Shown here in pieces: positions 55,440-64,000 of a stretch of 64,000 nucleotides of DNA; position 1 is the stretch's first letter; each line of letters starts with the position of its first letter. The notes under the pieces were generated by a model. It was given only the letters and a program-made list of their open reading frames with translations, was not told the DNA's origin and searched no databases. The stretch comes from Hofstenia miamia (lineage: Eukaryota; Xenacoelomorpha; Acoela): contig SCFE01000054.1 in NCBI GenBank assembly GCA_004352715.1, forward strand, positions 1,813,154 through 1,877,153. The letters run 5' to 3'. The translations under genes were made by a program, and so were the position numbers.

Positions 55440-56610
55440 ATTACTTCCATAGAATTATTTCTTTTTTCACAGATTGAAAAGGCGTTATAATATTATTCAA
55501 CTACTTATTCTTTTAAAAGAAGTTTAAACAACTTTGAGGTAGATAAATCTAATGAAATCTTTTTTACTGACTTCTGTAAAGTATTTGTTAAATTAAATCA
55601 TGTCATTCCTTTATCGAAATTGAAATCTATTGAACTCATATTTTCAAAATCTTTATCATCAATATATTGTGAATAATTATGTATCCTCCTTACTTAAAGT
55701 TATCAGTTGAGTTCCTCAATTATTCGTTTTAGGTTCACTAGTATTTCTTTTATTTATAAATTTATAAAATTTTTTCTCAATCTTCTTCATCCTTAAAATT
55801 GATTTTAAATCATGAAATCTAATCACAAACAATTTCAGTGTTTTACAAATTCAAGATGCAGGTCTGAATCATTTTTGAAATAGATTCTCATCGATCTAAA
55901 AACGTAAAAGATCTATAATATATTATAACTTTAACATGTCTTGGCATGAAAATACCTTAGTAAAATTAATATCATGCACCTTAACTTATGTAACTTTTTG
56001 AAGAACCATTCCGTTTTAATATCTCGTTGTGGATAAGCTCTTTGGAATATAAAACTATCATTGTATCAACATTGGTATGTGGTTCACAAGTATGGCTTGA
56101 TAATTCCACAGATTTGAATCCCTTAAAAACATTTTAGCAGCGTTGCACTGAATGGACTGTTTCTGTTAAAGACTGTTATGATAGACTATCATCAATTCAT
56201 TTACTTCCCATCTCATGTAATCTGAAATTATTCGACTCTCTCCTATTTAATAAAATTCTAAGTAATTGTTATTGCATGTTTACATCATGTTTAATTATCC
56301 ACTATTTACCAACTAGAGAAGACCTAAGATCCACTCACTTTGTTATTTCCATAAAATAGTACCTCTTGCAAACTACATTCATCTCAAGACGACAATTTCT
56401 ATACATGATGATGCAAATATAGTTAAATATAAATATTTCTGGTAGTTCCTTAAATCTTCATATGAACCAGTAATAAAATGCTCACACTTTATAGTTTATC
56501 CTTGCACCATATTCAGTAAGTCATGAAATTTTTAATTTTTACTAGCGATATTTCTATTTTGTTTTATCTTTAGTGCTATTTTACTTCTCTAATACTTGTG
56601 GGGGCTTTTT
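55440..56610 (+). pseudogene. Non-LTR retrotransposon RT remnant
   Basis: Plus-strand fragments: NFNMSWHENTLVKL near 55930-55980 (the W-x-xH block after the active site), then LQRCTEWTVSVKDCYDRLSS and IHLLPISCNLKLFDSLLFNK near 56140-56260. The latter match the LERVQRRATKxIxxLxxLxYxxRLxxLxLLPLxxR region of CR1-like elements. Stops throughout. An (ATT)n run follows at 56622-56668. Confidence 0.55.
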
Positions 56611-56679
56611 TGGCAAATATAACTATTTATTATTATTAATATTAATATTAATATTATTATTATTATTATGATTTGTTTC

Positions 56680-57720
56680 TGTGCGATTATTCTGCTATTA
56701 CTACCAAGTGTACCGAGAACTTTCTAAGATTCCTAATCTCGTAATTATCATAAGACTTTTTTATAATAAAAGCAAATTTTTTATCATTTTAAAGTGGCTT
56801 ACGTACATAAACTCATTTTCTAATCAAACGTGATGATGATCAAATAATTGATTGTTTATTAGCATAAAACTATTTTAGTCTTTGAAAACACATCTATTGA
56901 GTTTAAACAAGTTCATAAAAAATGCATGGAAGAACACCTTCTGCAAAGCGTACCAAGCATTACACAAGAAATTGGTGACTTATTGAAGGTTTCCAATAAA
57001 AAACGGTGGTAGGACAGAAAGAATGAGGACGCATTGATTTTCCTTGACCAAGTTGGTTAGTTTATAGTTATAGAAATCTTGCTTCACAAAAATATAGATA
57101 GCTTCAGTGATGCGCTAAATGCTTGTCCTTGTTTTGGATCATTACATTGCCTACATGAGCATGTGTTTGATCCTAAGAAGAGTAATATCAAAATATACAA
57201 CAACTTGTACTGTGAAGCGATAGCAGTAATTTTTATAGATATATTTTCATCTGAGATTTCATTTGCAGATATATTGTCTATAATTATTTCGTTTTCTAAT
57301 TTATTTGTAATTTTGTTATCTCTTCTTAATATAAGAATATTTTGCATTGGTTTACACAATCTTAATCCGAAGATATTCCATTGCCTTTATCTTGGCCTAT
57401 TTAATTTCATTATGTATTTGACAACCTCAATTCGTTTTATTAAACATTTGCCCATCTTTTCATTAAATGATTTATAGAGCATTTATGTAGTGTCTATAGA
57501 TTCAAGTTGTGTTTCCATACTCTTAATACCCAAAAATACTGGCGTTGAAAAATTTATTAGTCTTTTTTAAAACATTGGATTAGCAACTGCAGCTCACGGT
57601 CGTTGTTACTAATGGATAATGAAAAACATAAAACACATACAATAATGAAATAATTTGTCATAAATAACTAATTTCGGGCATAGGGAAATTATCAAGAGTT
57701 TCGTAAATTTGGCTTTATAA
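56680..57720. other. No gene established
   Basis: Contains open frames on both strands at 57079-57477. The plus-strand one is hydrophobic only because of AT bias. An ITQEIGDLLKVSNKKRWWDR-like segment at about 56955-57015 hints at element coding sequence, but it is too short to assign. Confidence 0.35.
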
Positions 57721-57725
57721 ATTAT

Positions 57726-60417
57726 TTGAAAAAACTAATAAATTACAAGAAGATATTAACTATATTTCAAATTAGTTTAGTACCGCATTATTCTGATTTA
57801 AAGGATGTTTACAAGATAGTAGGTAGCAATGCAATTTATGCCTTCACTGAGACTTGGTTGAATGATAGTGTGCTGGAAGATTTGTACAATTTCAATGAGT
57901 CGAGAAAAGAGAGGAGGAGGCTTAATGCTATTAATTCCAAGATATTTGAAACCTGTCCGGCGGATAGATCTAGAATCTCATCATCGCTTATTTGAAACTC
58001 CGTGGGTTGAGGTCAAGCTTTTCAAAAAATCGAACATACCAACTTTAATTAATTTAATTTACTCTCCTCACAAACAGAATAGCAATGAGTTTATAGATTT
58101 CATAATTGACGACGTACAAAGAGCTATAGATAAGGATATAAATATTTTGCTATTAGGAGATAACATAAACTATTTGGCAAAGCAGGATAGCTATGATGAG
58201 TTTGATGACAGAAAATTTATAAACCATCTAAAAAATGTTCCATGGAATTTAGTCTACACAATGCATAACTCAAATGATATGATTGCTTTTATCTTAAGTC
58301 AGCTTAATAACTGCCTCAATAAGATCGCTCCATATAAGGCAATGTCCACCAAGCCAAATCACCCTAACAAGATTCTGAATCAGGAATTAAGAGCATTAGC
58401 TGTGGAAAAAAAGAAAGCATGGGACTTGCTAAATAAACACTCATCTCAAATTAGTGTAAATAATTACAAAAGCATAAAGTCAATGTTTCATAAATTGAAA
58501 TACACAATAAAGAGGAAACAGTCCAGACATTTCTATGAAAACCTTTCTACTGCAAAAAAATAAATGGGCCTTTCTTAATAGATTTCTCAATAAAGATAAA
58601 AACTTTGTTAACAACATACAGGAAATTACACACAATAATAGGATCATTAACAATCCAAAAGAAATTGCAAATCATATGAATTTAGCTTTTAAGGACCTTG
58701 GTCTGTATAAAGGTGAAACTGAACAATGTGAAATCAAGATTCAGAAATTAAAGCCCACATTCGCCTTTCGATTTATTCAAGAAGCTGAATTAATTAGGGT
58801 AGTTAGCAATCTAGACAATAATACTTCATGTGGCAGTAGAAGGATTCCGGTTTTCATTTTAAAGAAATTTATACATTACTTCTCGGAGCACTTAGTTTTT
58901 GCATTTAACTATTCTATTCACACCTCAACGCATCCATTGAAATTAAAACTTGCTGACATTACACCAATTTTTAAGACTAGAGACCCCACTAACTGCCTAA
59001 AAATTACAGGCCAATCGCTATAACCAGCCCTATATCCAAAGTATTTGAAAGACTATTATGCAACCAGTTAAATTCCTACTTAAAAATACATGGAATTTTA
59101 TCGCCAACCGAATTTGGATTTAGAGCAGGTCTTAGTACTTCAGACGCATTACTACAGTTCACTGAAAGCACCCGTTTTTTCTTAAATAATAGCATATGTA
59201 GCAGTGTCGCATTATTAGACCTAAGTAAGGCCTTTGACAGTCTAGACTTTAATATATTAGATCTTAAATTAGAGCATTTTGGATTTTCTGCGGATGCTAG
59301 GCAGTTAATCAGAAGTTTTTTAAAAAATAGACTGCAGCGAGTAAAAGTAAACAACGAATTNTTATCGCCTACCCAATTTGGATTTAGAGCAGGTCTTAGT
59401 ACTTCAGCGCATTATGCTAATAATATCATATGTAGCAGTGTCGCATTATTAGACCTTTGACAGTCTAGACTTTAACTAGATCTTAAATTAGAGCATTTTG
59501 GACTTTCTGCAAATGCTAGGCAGTTAATCAGAATTTTTTTATAAAATAGACTGCAGCGAGTAAAAGTAAACAACGAATTTTCAGACTACATTGAAACCGA
59601 AAAAGGTGTTCCCCAAGGAACTGTGCTTGGTCCTATTTTATTCAATTTGTATGTAAATGATCTCTGTAAATATGTATATAGTGAAGTAATTCAGTATGCA
59701 GATGATGTTTATTTAATCAACAGGCATCCAAGTCCAATCATTGCAAGTAAGCATCTGCAGACAAACATTGCACAAATTATGAATTACTTTAAACAAAACA
59801 AGCTGACAATGAACAAGAGTAAAACGCAGTTCATTTTATTTTCACCTAGAAATTGCAAAAACATCGCAACAGATATCAGTTTAAAAGTATCTGAAGACGC
59901 TACACCCATCCAACAAGCCAACTCAGTGAAATATCTAGGTGTGCAAGTAGATAGGGACTTAACCTTTAATGANNNNNNNGCACAGCAAGAACAAATAAAT
60001 AGGTTGTTTAACTGGTCTATTTGTGTAATGTTTAGCGTCAAGAAACCAGCAATTCATAACATTATTCACAGCTATGCAATACTCTCACCTTCTTTTATAA
60101 TAAAGTACACAAGTATTGTAAATCTATTTAAAAGCATAAATAGATCAACAAAAGGCAATAGCTTCCTTTCACAATACTTTACACATAAAAGCCGGTCAAA
60201 CAAATGCATAAATCTATTTCAAACAAAGAATAAATTTTGGAGCACAGGATACGTCACAACAGCATGTAAATTGTGGAATGAACTAAGTCTCAACATACGG
60301 AATGCCCCAAACTTACCATCTTTTAAAAAACTCTTAAAACAAAACCTGCTTAAACACCAACATGACCTAGGTTACTCAAAAACAATGAATGCATGGAGAA
60401 AACTTAATGTAAATTAG
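57726..60417 (+). pseudogene. Endonuclease/reverse transcriptase polyprotein (broken)
   Basis: Segments in order: endonuclease YAFTETWLNDSVLEDLYNF (57830-57890), then in the next frame EKRGGGLMLLIPRYL, INLIYSPHKQ and INILLLGDNINYL (the GDxN block). A linker follows, KAWDLLNKHSSQISVNNYKS. RT begins SNLDNNTSCGSRRIPVFILK, LADITPIFKTRDP, NYRPIAITSPISKVFERLL, EFGFRAGLSTSDALL and ALLDLSKAFDSLDFNIL. Then come EKGVPQGTVLGPILFNLYVN, YADDVYLIN (active site, about 59697), NKLTMNKSKTQFILF and VKYLGVQVDRDLTFN. The C-terminus NKFWSTGYVTTACKLWNELS runs to a stop at 60415. Frameshifts at three points and a partial duplication of the FGFRAG-to-KVNNEF stretch, probably an assembly artefact, prevent translation as it stands. 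Confidence 0.82.
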
Positions 60418-60640
60418 TATTTTTAACTTGTTATATGTGTGTGATTTTTAAAATTCTTTTATATATGTGTTGTAGCTTAGTTTATTTTAATTTGTACTTG
60501 TCTATCTGTAAATATTAACTTTGTAAATGTATATATGTATATATCTATATGCCTCTATATACAATTTCTGTAAATATGTACAGATGTCGTGCAAAAAATG
60601 GACAATAAAGCTATTTAAGAGTTAATTATTCATTAATGAT
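57726..60640 (+). mobile_element. Non-LTR retrotransposon, endonuclease and RT, 5'-truncated
   Basis: This is the longest LINE copy in the window. It runs from within the endonuclease domain, through RT, to a 3' region with AATAAA at 60603-60608. It carries frameshifts at about 57900, 58550 and 59015, an internal duplication at 59098-59580, and two runs of unknown bases (59361 and 59973-59979). Motifs resemble CR1/L2-group elements. No long A tail is seen. Confidence 0.8.
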
Positions 60641-60649
60641 TACTTTCTA

Positions 60650-60930
60650 AAGATAGCAAACAAATCAACAAAAATGCATATATTTGAAAACATAACAATT
60701 ACTTTAAAGTGTATTCACCGATGGGAATAAATTTTGTCACTCAGCTTGCTCGCTCTGGGTTAAAAGTTAAATCATAGAAAAATTATCAAAGAACACAAGC
60801 ATCAAAATATCCGATAAAGTGATATATACCCAATATTTCTAAATTAAATGTCTTGGATTTACATTTATTCAAGATTAGTAAATGGATTTAATTATAACAA
60901 TAGCAAATTAATACTCTAAAAAAAGTACAT
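60650..60930. other. 3' flank of the ankyrin gene, nothing else seen
   Basis: AT-rich spacer between the LINE 3' end (plus) and the ankyrin-repeat gene (minus), which converge here. Confidence 0.5.
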
Positions 60931-60939
60931 ATTTCATTT

Positions 60940-61628
60940 TCACACTATGACTGTTGCTGATCTCTGCAATTGTGGAAACTTTGCTGGCAGCATTGGCCGG
61001 CCTGATAAGGCACGATTTGTCATTTGCTGTTGAAGTAAATCATAAAGCTGAACCATATCCACTCGTTTATTTGATGTTCTTGGGATGTCTGTGGTAAACC
61101 TTACAGAATGATGCATCACGTTATTGTGCATTGAAGAAGATGTTGATGCAGCACTTAGTTGCTTTCGCAAATTTTGAAGGCTGCTTCTTGGTTTAATATT
61201 TGCCTGTGTGTTAGGCCTAGTAGACAGCGTAGGAAATCCAGGTGTACGAGGTGGCAATCCAGATCGAGGTGGTTTTCTTCGATCGACTAATAATTTAAAT
61301 TTGTGTAGTCTTTGATGTCGAAGTCTAAGTTCTTTCTCTTCTGCCCAGCTAATCCATTCTTCTGCATTTCTGTGATAAATGTGATCTCTAGATCTAATAG
61401 AAGATGACCCTTCGACTAAAAGAACTGAAGCTGCATCGTAGTTGAATCTTTGCAGAGCAAGAGTCAATGGGGTAAATCCAGAGGTGTTTCTCTCATCAAC
61501 CACTAAGCCATTTTTCATGTAAGCTTGGAGAATTTCACGAACACAATCAATTGATCCACCCCATCCCGCTAAATGCAGAGGAGTGTTTCCATCCACATCT
61601 TTAAAGTCAATAGTTACATGAGGATCAC
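60940..61628 (-). CDS. Ankyrin-repeat protein, last coding exon
   Basis: After an ATTTAG acceptor (phase 1 entry) the minus strand is open for 229 codons to TGA at 60940. It begins GDPHVTIDFKD and carries two ankyrin repeats: DVDGNTPLHLAGWGGSIDCV and NTSGFTPLTLALQRFNYDAA with SVLLVEGSSS. A helical charged stretch NAEEWISWAEEKELRLRHQR follows, then a Pro/Arg-rich linker (RRKPPRSGLPPRTPGFP) and a low-complexity Ser region (SAASTSSSMHNN). The C-terminus QLYDLLQQQMTNRALSGRP ends in SATVIV, which could act as a PDZ ligand. Composition is clearly coding. Ankyrin repeats bind partner proteins; the partner cannot be told here. Earlier exons would lie at higher coordinates, beyond a TA run and the 1000-N gap. 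The family beyond ankyrin was not recognised. Confidence 0.82.
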
Positions 61629-61634
61629 CTAAAT

Positions 61635-62050
61635 TGCATAAACCAATATATGGCAACGCACTATTAGAAATTAGATTTTGATAAAATTAGTGGTGGACAA
61701 AAGATATACTTATTAGTTATTTGAATAAATAAAAATCAGGAACAACTAACTGATGATATATATATATATATATATATATCTTCCACTAAATGTTTTTTAA
61801 AACCTCATCATGACCGCGTTTCCAAATATAAATCTTTGAAATTTTGCCGTGTAGTGTCTTAAATTTACTTACCCCATGGTAAATATATTTAAGTTCAAGT
61901 GAATGCTGCGGGAGCAATGGGCAAAAAATAGGTTTTTGGGGAAAAAGTGCGATTTCCACTAAATGCTTAAAAAATTTTGGACCGTTTGCCGCCAATTGTA
62001 AGGTTTTTGCATTTTTCATAGCAAAAGCAGAATATATATATATATATATA
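61635..62050. other. Intron/spacer with (TA)n
   Basis: (TA)n at about 61756-61778 and 62033-62050 bound about 250 bases in which TTCCACTAAATG occurs twice (61782 and 61954). A MITE between TA runs is possible. The minus-strand open frame here has no homology support. Confidence 0.4.
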
Positions 62051-63050
62051 NNNNNNNNNNNNNNNNNNNNNNNNNNNNNNNNNNNNNNNNNNNNNNNNNN
62101 NNNNNNNNNNNNNNNNNNNNNNNNNNNNNNNNNNNNNNNNNNNNNNNNNNNNNNNNNNNNNNNNNNNNNNNNNNNNNNNNNNNNNNNNNNNNNNNNNNNN
62201 NNNNNNNNNNNNNNNNNNNNNNNNNNNNNNNNNNNNNNNNNNNNNNNNNNNNNNNNNNNNNNNNNNNNNNNNNNNNNNNNNNNNNNNNNNNNNNNNNNNN
62301 NNNNNNNNNNNNNNNNNNNNNNNNNNNNNNNNNNNNNNNNNNNNNNNNNNNNNNNNNNNNNNNNNNNNNNNNNNNNNNNNNNNNNNNNNNNNNNNNNNNN
62401 NNNNNNNNNNNNNNNNNNNNNNNNNNNNNNNNNNNNNNNNNNNNNNNNNNNNNNNNNNNNNNNNNNNNNNNNNNNNNNNNNNNNNNNNNNNNNNNNNNNN
62501 NNNNNNNNNNNNNNNNNNNNNNNNNNNNNNNNNNNNNNNNNNNNNNNNNNNNNNNNNNNNNNNNNNNNNNNNNNNNNNNNNNNNNNNNNNNNNNNNNNNN
62601 NNNNNNNNNNNNNNNNNNNNNNNNNNNNNNNNNNNNNNNNNNNNNNNNNNNNNNNNNNNNNNNNNNNNNNNNNNNNNNNNNNNNNNNNNNNNNNNNNNNN
62701 NNNNNNNNNNNNNNNNNNNNNNNNNNNNNNNNNNNNNNNNNNNNNNNNNNNNNNNNNNNNNNNNNNNNNNNNNNNNNNNNNNNNNNNNNNNNNNNNNNNN
62801 NNNNNNNNNNNNNNNNNNNNNNNNNNNNNNNNNNNNNNNNNNNNNNNNNNNNNNNNNNNNNNNNNNNNNNNNNNNNNNNNNNNNNNNNNNNNNNNNNNNN
62901 NNNNNNNNNNNNNNNNNNNNNNNNNNNNNNNNNNNNNNNNNNNNNNNNNNNNNNNNNNNNNNNNNNNNNNNNNNNNNNNNNNNNNNNNNNNNNNNNNNNN
63001 NNNNNNNNNNNNNNNNNNNNNNNNNNNNNNNNNNNNNNNNNNNNNNNNNN
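62051..63050. other. 1000-N assembly gap, (TA)n on the left
   Basis: Placeholder-length gap between a TA repeat and LINE sequence. Open frames across it are meaningless. Confidence 0.95.
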
Positions 63051-64000
63051 GGTTAACTCTATTTCTGGGGGATCTTTCTTTGTATTAGAAAATTCGTTTC
63101 TACAACTACGTTTTGCTAAGACGATATTCAGGACATATGGATTGAATTTGTATTTGATTATTCGTTTATTATTAAATTTTCGATTTGTTACTCTATCAAT
63201 ATCTTGCCACCAACATTTTGATCCTAGTCTATTAATATTTTCAACTTTAAGCTGCATAATTCTTGCAATGATTTGGTTTGCTTTTGAAACGTTTTGTTTT
63301 CTAACATATGCTTTCTTCAAATTTAGTAAGTACTTTATATAAGGTGTAATCCAAGATGGATCACGATCGCTCATTATGACCTTACGCTTTGGAAAGCAAG
63401 AATCGAATATTGATTTAATTGTGAAATCCAACAATTCAGCAGCAACGTGAGGATCATTTATACATGATATAAAAGATAAGCTTAAATTATTCATTTCATA
63501 ACAAAATCTGAACGTAAAGGAGGTGTCATAGAAATATGCGATGGATTTTATTGATGGTAATTGTTTTTTACCTTTTAAAAGTAGTCCAAGATGATCCGTT
63601 TTTGCTGTTAATTCAATTGCTGTTATGTCCAGCTGTTCTAGTTTGCATTTGTCAATAATATATCTAGTTTAGCATTCAGTCTTGTAGGTGGTGTCTGATA
63701 TAATCCTTGAAAAGTTCAAATGATTGTAATCTCCTCCAATAATGAATTTAGGATCTTTATAATCCAGAGTAATATTATTATATGTTGATGTTATATAATG
63801 AATTACTTGATCATTTTTATTAGATTTTGGCGGAAAATACGTTAAGTCAATTACATAGGTGTCTTTAGATTTAGGGTGATTGCAATATAGACATAAACTT
63901 TCTAGATCACATCGCTTGTCTATGATGTGCGCATTTATACAATTTCGAACGTATATTAAAACGCCACCACCTCGATGTAATTGATTGCAATTTCTTTTTC
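63051..64000 (-). pseudogene. Non-LTR retrotransposon endonuclease and linker, running off the window
   Basis: From the right edge the minus strand reads LHRGGGVLIYVRNCINAHII, VIDLTYFPPKSNKND and FIIGGDYNHLNFS (RGGG and GDxN endonuclease blocks), with frame breaks. An open frame 63494-63051 then contains KRKVIMSDRDPSWITPYIKY and ANQIIARIMQLKVENINRLG, ending in CRNEFSNTKKDPPEIELT at the gap. This is the linker between endonuclease and RT (the DPSWxTPxIKxLLxxK block is typical). RT presumably continues in the gap. It is a different copy, and probably a different family, from the element at 57.7 kb. Confidence 0.72.

Noticed and set aside
57079-57477. 132-codon plus-strand hydrophobic frame, possible membrane protein
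   Set aside because: Its hydrophobicity follows from AT-rich Ile/Phe/Leu codons, the opposite strand is open too, and there is no splice or start support.
1-64000. tRNA, rRNA, CRISPR or bacterial operons
   Set aside because: None was recognised on reading both strands. The window is eukaryotic in all respects.

Overview
This is AT-rich, intron-containing animal DNA, most likely from an invertebrate. Exons are short. Many introns are only 40-80 bases, with T-rich acceptors ending TTTAG. (TA)n runs are frequent, and Tc1/mariner, pogo, hAT, piggyBac and non-LTR elements make up much of the sequence. Nothing bacterial (operons, ribosome binding sites, CRISPR) is visible. A closer taxon cannot be fixed from the sequence alone. 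The window also has eight sizeable assembly gaps, three of exactly 1000 N, most of them inside or beside (TA)n.

Layout. 1-1800: Tc1 transposase and reverse-transcriptase fragments around duplicated (TA)n. 2298-12429: minus-strand exons of a large gene, or tight gene cluster, made of repeated modules. Each module has cysteine-bearing N-terminal exons followed by a von Willebrand A (VWA) fold resembling the calcium-channel alpha2delta / CACHD1 superfamily. More exons of the same type lie at 18961-21458 and 26239-26386, with diverged duplicated pieces at 15.3-16.6 kb. The exon phases repeat from module to module (N1 2->0, VWA-a 0->0, VWA-b 0->1, VWA-c 1->2), and one module splices in frame into the next. 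This is the best candidate here for an undescribed system.

25.3-29.9 kb: a deleted mariner element, a LINE remnant, and a nearly intact pogo-like transposon whose transposase carries a C-terminal PHD finger and a single in-frame TGA. 31411-31836: the 3' end of a plus-strand gene for a single-pass membrane protein ending in a PDZ-ligand-like tail. 33.2-37.3 kb: a LINE containing a five-copy 43-base minisatellite and interrupted by an apparently intact mariner of the plant type (DD39D, CTCCCTCCGT ends), followed by a piggyBac remnant. 38-57 kb: gene-poor, with decayed retroelements, one hAT-like non-autonomous element, and a possible signal-peptide exon at 45.75 kb. 57.7-60.6 kb: a broken endonuclease/RT LINE. 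60940-61628: the last coding exon of an ankyrin-repeat gene (minus). 63.05-64.0 kb: another LINE, running off the window.

All exon calls were made by hand from splice signals, reading phase and motif resemblance. They have not been checked against transcripts or databases.
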